Shown piece after piece: positions 1 to 8,596 of a stretch of 64,000 nucleotides of DNA. Source of the stretch: Halosolutus amylolyticus (GTDB taxonomy: Archaea; Halobacteriota; Halobacteria; Halobacteriales; Natrialbaceae); NCBI RefSeq assembly GCF_023566055.1, contig NZ_JALIQP010000007.1, forward strand, positions 1-64,000. The letters run 5' to 3'. The stretch's first letter is position 1; each line of letters begins with the position of its first letter. The notes beneath the pieces are model-generated. The model made no database searches. It was not told where the DNA came from and saw only the letters and a list, made by a program, of their open reading frames with translations. A program made the position numbers and the translations under genes.

Positions 1-543
1 CGTCAGCACGGCGGGGAGTTCGATCTCGGTGAGTTCCTCGACGCCGCCTTCGAGTTCGCGGCGGACCGAAGCGGTGTCGTCGTCGAAATCGTGTTCCAGG
101 TGGTTGACGACCGCACCCCACTCGAAGCCGAGGTCCTCGGCCAGCGAGACGCCGGTCGCGGCGAAGCTGTCGTCGCCGGCCTGGACACCCGTGAGCACGA
201 GGTCCGGATCCTCCTCCTCGACGGCGGCGCGGAGGATCTCGGTCTTCGCGCCGACGTCGAGCAGGTCGACGTCCTCGAGGGCGTCGTCCCAGACGCGAAC
301 GGCGCGATCGGCACCTTTCGCGAGCGCCTGGCGAATGGTCTGTTCGCAGTCTTCGGGACCGATCGTCACCGTGACCACCTCGTCGGCGATGCCGTCTTCC
401 TGGAGCTGGACGGCCTCTTCGATGGCGTAGTCGTCCCACTCGTTGAGATCGGCACCGAGGTACTGGTCGGCGATGTCGGCTCCCTCGATTTCGAACTCAT
501 CGCTGATAGTTTTTACCTCAGCAACAGTAACAAGTACCTTCAT
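1..543 (-). CDS. etfB: Electron transfer flavoprotein beta subunit (5' part; 3' end outside window)
   Basis: The N-terminal 181 residues of EtfB, the AMP-binding half of the heterodimeric flavoprotein that takes electrons from acyl-CoA dehydrogenases. The protein opens MKVLVTVAEVK, then shows the family's nucleotide-binding pattern: a run on E-A-V-Q-L near residue 40, V-T-I-G-P near 60, A-L-A-K-G-A-D-R near 75, and a G-x-Q-A-G-D-D segment near 115. A strong ribosome site (GGAGG, seven bases upstream) selects the ATG at 543 over an in-frame ATG at 555. The gene is clearly more GC-rich than the catabolic genes that follow, so it probably belongs to the older backbone. It would be the natural electron acceptor for the acyl-CoA dehydrogenases in this window. 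The missing 3' end prevents checking the C-terminus. Confidence 0.93.
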   Translation of the reverse strand, partial: MKVLVTVAEVKTISDEFEIEGADIADQYLGADLNEWDDYAIEEAVQLQEDGIADEVVTVTIGPEDCEQTIRQALAKGADRAVRVWDDALEDVDLLDVGAKTEILRAAVEEEDPDLVLTGVQAGDDSFAATGVSLAEDLGFEWGAVVNHLEHDFDDDTASVRRELEGGVEELTEIELPAVLT

Positions 544-596
544 TACGTCCTCCATAGAGGTTTATTCGGCATATGAAATAAATCCTTCCAAAGTAC

Positions 597-610
597 TGGT
601 TAGCTAACCA
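597..610. promoter_or_regulatory. 14-bp perfect palindrome upstream of etfB
   Basis: TGGTTAGCTAACCA is a perfect 14-base palindrome about 55 bases upstream of the etfB start. It sits just beyond an A/T-rich TATA-like stretch (about 572-588 on the minus strand). Position and symmetry suggest an operator for a regulator of etfB. The regulator is unknown. Confidence 0.45.
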
Positions 611-713
611 CCGGAGAGCGCTATCGAGAAGTCCGCGTTGGTTTTGCCGCCTTTATATACAAATCTGAACATCAACACGCACATAAGTACTTTATACGCC
701 AGCTAGTAATGGA

Positions 714-1660
714 GATGCAGTAGGTGATCCGTAGAAAACGAAGAGGTAGAGTGTTGTGACTTCGGAATTCCGCCTCTTCACCCGAGAATCGGTCGCGAAC
801 GCTAAAGCGTTGTCGAGAACCCGGACCCCCCGTTGACCCCGAAGGGGTGGCGGGTTCGCCGAATGTGCGATACTCTCCCTGCAAGTACTCCGAATCGAGC
901 TGGGGAAATCTTACCGCTAGACAATCGATCTGCTCAGCGAAATGCCCGGTATCCTTGAAGAGATTGGTCTCACGCGCCTCCCTCGCTTTACTGTCCTCCG
1001 TGACTGATTCGAATAAATTCCGATGGAGACCTACCGTGCATTTCTCGGCTGATTCGCCGAGAAACGCAATGGCCACGTGCAATCGACTCGCCTGGCTTCG
1101 ACTACGATCGATCTTCACGGTACTACGCCAACTGCAAGCACTACCGCATCCGCTCGCTCAAAGTCACCGCTCTCATGGACGTGAAATCACTGTACGTCTA
1201 CAACGTTCACTGCACGACGACGAAGAAACACGACGCGAAGATCGGCCGCAGGTCACGCGGCGTAACGCCGTGGATCTGCGGTCACTCTCGGCTGACAGAG
1301 CATACGACGGGAAACCGTTCCGAGATGAGCGCCGGTCAGATCAAACCCGTCCATTGATTCCCTCTCCGGATCTACTCATCGCTCGATAAAGTGCACAACG
1401 CATGGATTGACCGGCGCTTGTACAATCATCGCTGGATGGTTGAAACTGTCTTCTCGAGCATCAATTGCACGCTCAGCTCCGTCGTGCGTGCGCGAAGCTA
1501 AAACCTCAAATTCCGTGAGATGGTGCTCAAATGTGCCGTCTACAATCTTCGACGAACGGTTAAGTTTCCGTAAGATTGCCCGCAGTCTCTCGGTTTCTCC
1601 TCCTCGACCGAGTGAATGAAAACGCCGAAATCAAGTCTCGTCTAGCGATCCTACGAAGGA
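714..1660 (+). mobile_element. Decayed IS5-type element, sister of the intact copy at 2704-3685
   Basis: Translation in shifting frames gives pieces nearly identical to the intact transposase at 2776-3597, for example LLSEMPGILEEIGLTRLP at about 940-990 and PQVTRRNA near 1240. Several stops and frame changes interrupt the reading. The right end matches the intact copy down to the inverted repeat (TAGCGATCCTACGAAG near 1643-1658). The left end is eroded: only TGCAGTAGG followed by GATC is left near 714. No target duplication is seen. It cannot make a transposase. Confidence 0.85.
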
Positions 1661-1710
1661 TTCTAATACCTTCTATAGATATCGTGTTTGCCCCATGTGT
1701 TGTACCCACC

Positions 1711-1992
1711 TCAAGTTTCTTTAAAAATGCGCTGGTAACTCTTGTACTCGGTCAAGAGTGTTTGTTCACCCTCTCCAGTTATTTCGATGAACTGGCCATT
1801 GTTGGTCGTCTCTCGCTCTATAAACCCTGCATTTTCGAGTTGTTGTAGTCTTCGCGATGCAGTCTGGCTTGACGCATCAATCTCTCCACCAACTTCCTCG
1901 TAAGATGTATTGATATCAGTATCGAGTGCACCCTTCAATGCAAGCCATTTGAGTACAGCTATCTCTGCTTGCCCGACATTCTTGGTTGACAT
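1711..1992 (-). CDS. Truncated RbkR-like winged-helix DNA-binding protein (no kinase domain)
   Basis: About 93 residues matching the N-terminal helix-turn-helix part of the RbkR protein at 10457-11164. Shared features are A-x-L-K-x-L-A-x-x-G-A-L at the start, S-x-Q-T-x-S-R-R-L in the recognition helix, L-E-x-A-G-x-I-x-R-E, and Y-x-x-Y-Q-x-I-F at the end. In the full-length protein the DUF120 CTP-dependent riboflavin kinase domain follows directly after this point; here a stop follows two residues later. The right end of the decayed IS lies about 50 bases downstream, so loss of the kinase domain by insertion and deletion is likely. An alternative ATG lies at 2004. It may still bind DNA and compete with full-length RbkR (inference). 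Confidence 0.6.
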   Translation of the reverse strand: MSTKNVGQAEIAVLKWLALKGALDTDINTSYEEVGGEIDASSQTASRRLQQLENAGFIERETTNNGQFIEITGEGEQTLLTEYKSYQRIFKET

Positions 1993-2124
1993 ACCACACA
2001 CCATATTTCCTATCCGTCACTACAAAAGTGCACCGGTGATAAACCTGTGACAACCATCCTCAATTTAAAACTTGAGAGATTTCCTGATGGCGACAACACG
2101 TGGTATCAGTCCTAAGAGACGACG

Positions 2125-2372
2125 TCAGTCGTCCAGTTGGAGATACCGACTAACAGCCAACTTCCGCTCGAATGCGATCAGTGCGTTGATAAGCGGTGGA
2201 TAGCAGTTCAGCACTTTCTCAAGTGGTGGGTGATCAGGCAGTACCCGATCTGACTGGTCGTAGTTATACCGGCGTCCGACGCGCCCAAGCCAGCGGATGC
2301 CGCTGGCTGGACTGTCTCGCCAAAATGAATGATAGCGAACGAAATACGCACGCGTTGCAATAACGGGAGTTC
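2125..2372 (-). pseudogene. C-terminal scrap of a transposase
   Basis: A minus-strand reading frame without a start gives a segment containing YHSFWRDSPASGIRWLGR followed by R-R-Y-N-Y-D and D-H-P-P-L, ending in TGA at 2125-2127. This resembles the C-terminal catalytic part of the IS6-like transposase remnant at 52561-53235 (FYSFWRANPTSAHRWLRR). The rest of the element is gone. It fills most of the gap between the RbkR fragment and the split membrane gene. Confidence 0.5.
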
Positions 2373-2703
2373 GGAGATGTCTGTTGTAGTGGCTCTATTG
2401 ATATCCTCCTCTTTAGAATTTCTTCTCGTGAAACTACTGCTCACTACACGAACAAACTAAGCGGTGAGAGGAGAAAAAAGACTTATGCAGATATGGTTAG
2501 AATATTTGTGTACGGCCAGAATCCAATTGAAGATGATTTCGGTCTGAACTTCATCCTCGGATTTGAAGTTCTCTTTTCGATGGCCTTTGTTGGACAGGCT
2601 ATCGGTATGCTTCTGTTGGAACTCGGTGTTCCATATGCAAGATGGATAGATGCCTCAATCGAAATTATCGTCGTATTCGTCGCGTTTGTCGTGCTGTATA
2701 GGC

Positions 2704-3685
2704 TGCTCTGTAGGATCGCTAGCCGGCGTCGCCGCAATCTCGTTATCTGCGTAGAAAGCGAAGCGGCAGAGTGTTGTGAGTTCTGAAATCCGCCGCTTCA
2801 CCCGAGAATGCGTCACGAAAGCTAAAGAGGCTGTCGAGAACCCAGACGAACCCGCCGATCCCGAAGGAGGAGGCGGGTTCGCCGAATGGGCGATGCTCAC
2901 GCTGCATGCACTGAGAATCGAGCTGGGGAAGTCCTACCGCCAGACGATCGACCTTCTGAGCGAAATGCCCGGCATTCTCGAAGAAATCGGGCTCACACGT
3001 CTCCCTCACTTCACCGTTCTCCGTGACTGGTTCGAACAGATCCCGATGAAGACGTACCGTGCGTTTCTCCGCGAATCAGCCGAGAAACGCACTGGCCACG
3101 CTGCCATCGATTCAACGGGGTTCGACCGTGACCAGCCCTCACGCCACTACGCCCAGCGGGCGCATTACCGCGTTCGGACGCTGAAAGTCACCGCCTTAGT
3201 TGACGTCGAAACGCTGTACGTCACCGACGTCCACGTCTCGGCGAAAACTCCATCCGATTTCAGAATCGGCCTGCAGGTCACCCGCCGAAATGCGGGTGAC
3301 CTGCTCTCAGTGGCCGCAGACCGTGGTTACGACGACAAAGCGTTCCGAGACGAACTTCGCGCACACGGGATTCGGCCACTGATTAAACATCGCATCTACT
3401 GGGCGCTCGATCACGCGCATAACGTCCGCATGGATCGTGATCGATACAACCGTCGCTGGATGGTTGAAACCGTCTTCTCAAGCCTCAAGCGCACGCTCGG
3501 CTCCGCCGTGCGTGCGCGAAGCTGGCATCTTGAGTTTCGTGAGATGGTGCTCAAATGTGCCGTCTATAATCTTCGCCGAACGGTGAGATATCCGTAGGAA
3601 CAACCGCCGTGTCTCGGTTTCTAACTTGCGGCTGGATCAGTGGCGACACCGAAATCAAGCCCCGGCTAGCGATCCTACGAAGCAG
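2704..3685 (+). mobile_element. Intact IS5-family insertion sequence (ISH1-like group)
   Basis: A 982-bp element with terminal inverted repeats that share TGCT, then two variable bases, then GTAGGATCGCTAGCCGG (17 perfect bases) at both ends. It is flanked by an 8-bp direct duplication GTATAGGC (2696-2703 and 3686-3693). One transposase gene fills it. An 8-bp duplication and this transposase type fit the ISH1-like branch of IS5; the subgroup name is from memory. Intact ends and an intact gene suggest it may still move. Confidence 0.9.
2776..3597 (+). CDS. IS5-family DDE transposase
   Basis: A 273-residue transposase that would cut and join the ends of the surrounding 982-bp element. The DDE catalytic triad is visible: D in HAAIDSTGFDRDQ (near residue 112), D in AADRGYDDKAF (near 180), and E in RRWMVETVFSSLKR (near 235). 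The last of these sits in the typical Y-x2-R-x3-E-x6-K arrangement of IS5/IS4 enzymes. The N-terminal 80 residues hold a helix-rich region with L-T-L-H-A-L-R. There are no stops or frame changes, unlike the sister copy at 714-1660. Confidence 0.92.
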   Translation: MSSEIRRFTRECVTKAKEAVENPDEPADPEGGGGFAEWAMLTLHALRIELGKSYRQTIDLLSEMPGILEEIGLTRLPHFTVLRDWFEQIPMKTYRAFLRESAEKRTGHAAIDSTGFDRDQPSRHYAQRAHYRVRTLKVTALVDVETLYVTDVHVSAKTPSDFRIGLQVTRRNAGDLLSVAADRGYDDKAFRDELRAHGIRPLIKHRIYWALDHAHNVRMDRDRYNRRWMVETVFSSLKRTLGSAVRARSWHLEFREMVLKCAVYNLRRTVRYP

Positions 3686-3749
3686 TATAGGCGGTATGAT
3701 CAGCCCACAATACCGAGTAGCAAATCACCGATAGCGGTCAATGCTTGAC

Positions 3750-4967
3750 CTACATTGTACAGTCGTACTCTTCACAGGGGAAGAGGCTATCTTCCATGCT
3801 GACGGTATTGATTGGCTCTCGAACGGGATGTTCGTATTCATCAGACCCGACAAGCTCGACGACCTGCATCGGGATTTGTGCCTGATGGTCACATTCACGT
3901 AGTTTAATCGGCACTGGATCGTCGTGTTCGATTCCTTTGAGTCCCGAAACGAGATCGTCGTACGCCATCGACCCCTGCTCTACTGCCGCTAACGCAGGTA
4001 GGAGTGCAGCCCAATACGCAGAAGCAGTATGGTTCCATGGATGTTCGTGATCGTCGCTCACTGCTTGGAAATCTTCAGTGAACTGCTGAACGTTTTCGTC
4101 TTCGTCGTCTTCCCAGGAGAAGAAGCTCCATGCATGATATCCTTCGAGATATTCGCCGAGCGCTTTGATTTCGGTAAATAGAACGGACGTCGACATCGGA
4201 TACTCGTCTGGCAGTCCAACTTCGTGTGCCTGGCGGTGAAATGCCGGACTCGCGTTGCCTAGCACTCGAATCATGATGCTATCAGCGTCCGTGTTTCTGA
4301 GTGTTTCCACCTGTGCGGTTACGTCCTGTGTATCAGGTGCCACCTGAAGATCGTCGACAATTTCGCCACCATCCTGTTCGACGATCTCGTGGGTCGCATC
4401 GCGTACCGCCTGCCCATAGGTATTGTTCACTGTCAGCAGAGACATTCGGGGACCAAAATTATCTAATGCGTGTCTTGTTGTGATTATTTGTTCCATATCC
4501 GAGTTAAGAATAGTTCTGAAGTGATTCTCACGACATTCTTCCGCAGTCAGGTGGTTTGCGGATGCTGCCGGGTTCATTTGAATCACTTCGTTTTGCATCG
4601 CAACTTCACCGGCCTGCTGTGCACTGGCGGAATTGGCAGGCCCAATCAGGACGTCGACGTTTTCTTGCTCAATCAATTCTCGGGCCGCACGGACTCCTTG
4701 TTCGGGTTCGTATTGGGTATCTTGTGCAACCAACTCAATTTCGAAATCGTCGTGTTCACTTTCGAACCGGTTTTTTGCTATTTCGGTACCGTCTTCCATA
4801 GAGATTCCTACCGGACCGATAGTCCCCGTAAGCGGTATTGCCATCCCTATTCTCATCGTGGAATCGCCGCTCGAACTGTTCTCCTGTGTGCATCCGGCCA
4901 ACCCAACTGCACCGGCGGACGCCGTTACTGTCCCCATCGATCTAAGTACGTCTCTTCTCCTCGTCAT
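3750..4967 (-). CDS. Branched-chain amino acid-type ABC transporter substrate-binding lipoprotein
   Basis: A 405-residue periplasmic-binding-protein-like type I receptor (LivK/HAAT family). The start MTRRRDVLRSMG carries a twin-arginine signal followed by a lipobox (V-G-L-A-G-C), so it is exported by Tat and lipid-anchored outside the cell. The mature part has the family pattern I-G-x-A-x-P-L-T-G, V-x-x-L-I-G-P-x-x-S, and T-V-N-N-T-Y-G. A TTG in frame at 4985 is possible, but the ATG at 4967 lies about 35 bases after a TATA-like TATAATTG (reverse strand, 5001-5008), fitting a leaderless message. It lies about 330 bases after livF. The permease genes of this family are about 44 kb away (50539-52448). 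HAAT receptors often bind aromatic or short carboxylic acids, so the ligand need not be an amino acid. Confidence 0.9.
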   Translation of the reverse strand: MTRRRDVLRSMGTVTASAGAVGLAGCTQENSSSGDSTMRIGMAIPLTGTIGPVGISMEDGTEIAKNRFESEHDDFEIELVAQDTQYEPEQGVRAARELIEQENVDVLIGPANSASAQQAGEVAMQNEVIQMNPAASANHLTAEECRENHFRTILNSDMEQIITTRHALDNFGPRMSLLTVNNTYGQAVRDATHEIVEQDGGEIVDDLQVAPDTQDVTAQVETLRNTDADSIMIRVLGNASPAFHRQAHEVGLPDEYPMSTSVLFTEIKALGEYLEGYHAWSFFSWEDDEDENVQQFTEDFQAVSDDHEHPWNHTASAYWAALLPALAAVEQGSMAYDDLVSGLKGIEHDDPVPIKLRECDHQAQIPMQVVELVGSDEYEHPVREPINTVSMEDSLFPCEEYDCTM

Positions 4968-5294
4968 AGTGTTATACAGTACCAATGTTCGGGCATGAAC
5001 TATAATTGTTTGGGAAACTGTGTCATCGACGGACGTCCAGTAGATTCAGGATCAGTCACGACGAATGCGACGCCGACCCGGAACTGTATCCTGTTCGCCA
5101 CTACACGGGCGTAGACACTCCAAAGCAAAATCTACGACAGGATCGCTCCTCGAAAACGAGACGGTATATCCGAGACGATAGCGATTGAATCCGAGATAGC
5201 GAAGCTACCTCGTGAACGAGCATCCGACAATATCGTGATGTCAATAGTAGTCGAACTCAGGTGACGAAACCAAGACCACTACACAACGTATGAA

Positions 5295-5990
5295 TTAGTC
5301 GACACTAATGTGTTGCTCAATGATCTCCGGGCTGTTTTCTAACTCCGTCGCTGCCCCATCGTATACGATTTCGCCGTTAACGAGTATGTAGCACCGGTCT
5401 GCAAGATCCAGCGCGAGTTTCACGTTTTGCTCGACCATGAGGATCGTCAACTCGTCTTTGAGTTCGTGAAGTGCTCTTCGCACGTCGTCGACGATCTTTG
5501 GAGCGAGCCCTTCGCTCGCCTCGTCGAGCAATAGTAGTTCGGTCCCACCGAGCATTCCTCGTCCAATTGCGAGCATCTGTTGTTCTCCTCCGCTCAAGTT
5601 CTCTGCGTTGTTCGACGCGAGCTTCTCGAGCTTCGGAAAGACCGCATAGATGTCCTCTATCGTCCGGTTACCGCCGCGATCTGCTGGTATCTTTAAATTT
5701 TCTTCGACAGTTAGCTTTCCCCATACCTCCCTGTCTTCAGGGACGTACCCGAGACCGGCCTGAATCCGCTCATAAGGTTCCTTGTGGGTAATATCCTCTC
5801 CCTTGAATGTAATCGATCCGCGCCGCGGTTCGTTGAACCCAATTACACTTTTGAGCGTCGTTGTTTTCCCCGCTCCATTTCGACCGAGAATCGTGACGAC
5901 TTCTCCGTCGTTTACCTCGAGAGAGACGTTCTTCAGTGCCTGACTCTGCCCGTAATACGTGTCGATAGCATCAATCGAAAGCATTGTCAT
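5295..5990 (-). CDS. livF: ABC transporter ATP-binding protein LivF
   Basis: A 231-residue ATPase of the HAAT (Liv) family, on the cytoplasmic face of the importer. Walker A GRNGAGKTT lies near residue 36, the signature LSGGEQQML near 133, Walker B ELLLLDEASEGLAP near 150, and the H-loop-region substitution V-E-Q-N near 187, as is usual for LivF. The length is typical. Its start overlaps the livG stop by four bases (ATGA), so the two are co-translated. It is expected to pair with LivG below LivH and LivM, encoded at 50.5-52.4 kb. Confidence 0.95.
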   Translation of the reverse strand: MTMLSIDAIDTYYGQSQALKNVSLEVNDGEVVTILGRNGAGKTTTLKSVIGFNEPRRGSITFKGEDITHKEPYERIQAGLGYVPEDREVWGKLTVEENLKIPADRGGNRTIEDIYAVFPKLEKLASNNAENLSGGEQQMLAIGRGMLGGTELLLLDEASEGLAPKIVDDVRRALHELKDELTILMVEQNVKLALDLADRCYILVNGEIVYDGAATELENSPEIIEQHISVD

Positions 5991-6736
5991 ACCTCTCCTC
6001 CGAGGTACGCATCGCGCACAGTTTCGTCCCGTTGAATCGTCTCCGGTGTTCCTTCCGCGAGAAACTGGCCATTATGGAGAACCATTACCGTCTCTGCAAC
6101 GGTCATCACTACGTCCATGTTGTGCTCGACGATCAGGATCGTGAACTCGTTTGCCAGACTGGTTATTAACTCGAGCAACTCATCGATCTCGACCTGGCTC
6201 ATCCCCGCTGTTGGCTCGTCTAACAACAGTACTTCCGGATCTCGAGCCAGCACGATAGCGAGCTCTAGAGCTCGTTTCTCACCGTGGGATAATGATTTAG
6301 CTGGATGATTGTACTTTTCGTCGAGGCCAACGCGCTCGAGTATCTCCATTGCCTCGTCGTGATACCGCTTTAGCCCGCTCATGTTGTGAAGTACGTCCCA
6401 CCCTTGACCGTCTCTAGCGACGAGCGAGACTTGTACGTTTTCCACGACCTCAAACTCATTAAAAATATTCGTTATCTGGAATGAGCGCGCGACTCCTTTT
6501 TCGACGATAGACTCGGGTGACAGGTTGGTGATCGACTCTTCTCGAAAGTACACGTCTCCTGCTGTCGGGTCGAGCCGCCCCGTGAGCAAATTAAAAAGCG
6601 TCGTTTTCCCTGCTCCGTTCGGCCCAATCAACGCCCGAATCTCTCCGTCTTCGAGTTCGAAACTGACTGAATCGATCGCAGTAACAGCCCCGAACTTTTT
6701 TGTTAGTTTATCGCATCTAAACAATATGTTGGACAT
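5987..6736 (-). CDS. livG: ABC transporter ATP-binding protein LivG
   Basis: A 249-residue ATPase partner of LivF. Walker A GPNGAGKTTLFNLLTGR lies near residue 38, signature LSHGEKRALE near 152, Walker B VLLLDEPTAGMS near 172, and the switch histidine in I-L-I-V-E-H-N-M-D near 204. The LivG-specific C-terminal tail with G-T-P-E-x-I is present. A T-rich TATA-like stretch (minus strand, about 6758-6770) lies some 25-30 bases before the ATG, making this the first gene of a livG-livF unit. The downstream receptor gene has its own promoter-like sequence. Confidence 0.95.
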   Translation of the reverse strand: MSNILFRCDKLTKKFGAVTAIDSVSFELEDGEIRALIGPNGAGKTTLFNLLTGRLDPTAGDVYFREESITNLSPESIVEKGVARSFQITNIFNEFEVVENVQVSLVARDGQGWDVLHNMSGLKRYHDEAMEILERVGLDEKYNHPAKSLSHGEKRALELAIVLARDPEVLLLDEPTAGMSQVEIDELLELITSLANEFTILIVEHNMDVVMTVAETVMVLHNGQFLAEGTPETIQRDETVRDAYLGGEV

Positions 6737-6936
6737 CTAGTATCCGACTAGATCTGAAATATAAAAAATCTACCGACTATGTTTGCCCAAATGATAGCAT
6801 ATGAGTTGTGTACCTCCAATTTTGCTCCCCGTTGCACTCGTGTCTCTGGTCGACTCGTCGTCACAGACAACCGGTCAGCTGAGTTGCTTCGTCGATGGAT
6901 AGCACCCCAATCCGAATTTGATACAACTGTAATGTG

Positions 6937-7989
6937 TCAGGAGAGTTCTGGAATGACCTCCTCTCCGAACAGTCGAATCGATCTCGCGTTCTCCTCGAAG
7001 TTTAGTTTCGGCTGCCACATTCGTAACAGCATATGAATGTCACAGGCCGCCCCCCGTTCGGCCTCTCGAAGGCGTTCGACTATCGTTTCGGGACTCCCGA
7101 CGAGCAGATTTTCTTTCAGCCGCTCGATTCGTTCTTCACCCAGATTTTCTAAAGTGAACTCGTCAGGATCACGATCTTTCGAGTGTTCGGCATATGCTCT
7201 ACGTGTGTAGAGGAACGACGGAAGCATCGTCTCCCAGGCCTCCTCGTCGGTTTCGGCCACGTAACAGTAGTTCAGGATTCCAACGAGGAAGTCGTCCATA
7301 TCGACGTCGTGTTCAGCCGCAATATAGTTCGACTGGTCTCCCCAATGGTCGAAGCCGTCTTCGCCGGCACCTGCATCTGACGGTTCCCAGCCCATGTTCG
7401 CGTTTCCGATGAACCCATCCCCACGGAAGGCAGCCCTGTCCACTGCTTGCTGAGAGGTCCCCCCGAGATAGATAGGTGGGCCATTTTCAGAAGCTGGCTT
7501 CGGTTCGACTTCCAGATCACTGTACTGATAGAGATCACCATCGTGGGACACCGGGCCTTCGGTCCACGCTTCTCGACAGATGTGAATCGTCTCGGCCACG
7601 TGTTTTGCACGCTCTTTCATGGACACGTCGAACACGTCGAACTCTCGTTCCATGTACCCCGCGCCGATTCCGAGATTGAACCGCCCGTCAGATAACAGGT
7701 CGACTGTTGCCGCATCTTCGGCGAGTTTTATCGGATGCCGAAACGGTGCAAGGAGAACGCATGTACCGATATCGATCGTTTCGGTTGCCGTTGCCAATCC
7801 GGCACAGAGGGTCAGTGGGGAGGGCGAATGCCCGTCAGGCATAAAGTGGTGTTCTGCCGTCCATGCAGCGTCGAAATCTGACTCTTCCGCTACTTGTACT
7901 AGGTCGACGATCTCCTGGTAGACGCCAGCGTTCGTTTTTCCCGACCCCGGCGGATTCTGCGCACTCAGTATTCCATATCCAAACTCCAT
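6937..7989 (-). CDS. Luciferase-like (bacterial luciferase family) monooxygenase, LLM-1
   Basis: A 350-residue TIM-barrel oxidoreductase of the bacterial luciferase family (FMN or F420 dependent). Family marks: W-T-A-E-H-H-F near residue 45, P-F-R-H-P-I-K-L-A-E-D near 83, L-S-D-G-R-F-x-L-G-I-G-A-G-Y near 100, and I-Y-L-G-G-T-S near 175. The C-terminus has the usual L-V-G-S-P-E-T-I segment. A TATA-like TTTAAGTA lies about 30 bases upstream of the ATG, giving a leaderless message. The flavin reductase at 9158 and the riboflavin genes at 9.8-11.2 kb make FMNH2 the likelier reductant, but coenzyme F420 cannot be excluded. The substrate is unknown. Confidence 0.85.
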   Translation of the reverse strand: MEFGYGILSAQNPPGSGKTNAGVYQEIVDLVQVAEESDFDAAWTAEHHFMPDGHSPSPLTLCAGLATATETIDIGTCVLLAPFRHPIKLAEDAATVDLLSDGRFNLGIGAGYMEREFDVFDVSMKERAKHVAETIHICREAWTEGPVSHDGDLYQYSDLEVEPKPASENGPPIYLGGTSQQAVDRAAFRGDGFIGNANMGWEPSDAGAGEDGFDHWGDQSNYIAAEHDVDMDDFLVGILNYCYVAETDEEAWETMLPSFLYTRRAYAEHSKDRDPDEFTLENLGEERIERLKENLLVGSPETIVERLREAERGAACDIHMLLRMWQPKLNFEENARSIRLFGEEVIPELS

Positions 7990-8113
7990 AATACTGTCCT
8001 ATATTTATGATTACTTAAATTTTCGCTCTCGTTTTCGGTTCGTGTCTGGCTCACCTTCCGATTCATACTCCTAGTCTCATCGACGCGTCCTGCTCCGATC
8101 TTTATTTGGAGTC

Positions 8114-8596
8114 TCAAGGGCGATCTCGTCCTCGCCACTCCTCAACCGCGTTTAAGTCCCAGCCCTCGTCAGGACTAACCCGGTAATCGTAATAAATCTC
8201 CGTTGAATCGAATTTCCACCCATCTGAAGTACAACGATACTGGTCCTCGTATCGACCCTGGATCAGCACCGGTCCGTCTGGTGTCACCTCCGGAACCGCT
8301 ACGTACCAGATTCCACTCGCCTCGTCGCCATCGACGTCGATCAGCGGATTATGCATCATATGTGCTGAAAATGTGAGGAGTTCGTCCATCAATCGGCCGA
8401 ACGATTCTATTTCGTCACGGCCGATAAAGGGCGTTTGCTCAACGTTCTGCTGTGGAAATTCGATCGTTGCGTCTTCAGTAAACAGAGTGATAAAACGGTC
8501 CCAGTTGTGAGTGTCGACGGTCGAGGCGTACTCGTACCGCAACTTCCGGATAGCTTCTTTCGCTTCCAGACGTCGAATCCGATCTTCGATATCCAT
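8114..8596 (-). CDS. SnoaL-like / NTF2-fold protein
   Basis: A 160-residue single-domain protein of the SnoaL-like (NTF2 cone fold) group, whose members include hydroxylating, dehydrating and isomerising enzymes for polyketide, steroid and cyclic substrates. Visible are the opening I-E-D-R-I-R-R-L-E-A-K-E-A-I-R-K-L, the D-W-D-R-F-type turn (H-N-W-D-R-F-I-T-L-F-T-E-D-A) near residue 35, and G-R-D-E-I near 63. H-M-M-H-N-P near 82 is reminiscent of SnoaL_4 members. A TATA-like TGTATAAGTG about 30 bases upstream supports the ATG at 8596 over one at 8629. It may rearrange or dehydrate a product of the nearby oxygenases (inference). Confidence 0.75.
   Translation of the reverse strand: MDIEDRIRRLEAKEAIRKLRYEYASTVDTHNWDRFITLFTEDATIEFPQQNVEQTPFIGRDEIESFGRLMDELLTFSAHMMHNPLIDVDGDEASGIWYVAVPEVTPDGPVLIQGRYEDQYRCTSDGWKFDSTEIYYDYRVSPDEGWDLNAVEEWRGRDRP

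Larger units (their letters stand above)
2493..3749 (+). pseudogene. Small two-helix membrane protein gene, interrupted by an IS5-type insertion
   Basis: The reading frame runs from ATG 2493 to the left end of the IS at 2703. It encodes two hydrophobic segments (around residues 22-48 and 53-70). Removing 2704-3685 and one copy of the 8-bp target duplication rejoins the frame at TAT-AGG-CGG and continues to a TGA at 3747-3749, giving an 88-residue protein ending SKSPIAVNA. The restored frame and the exact duplication show that this was one gene and that the insertion is recent. Its function is unknown. The stop abuts the end of the convergent solute-binding-protein gene. Confidence 0.75.
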
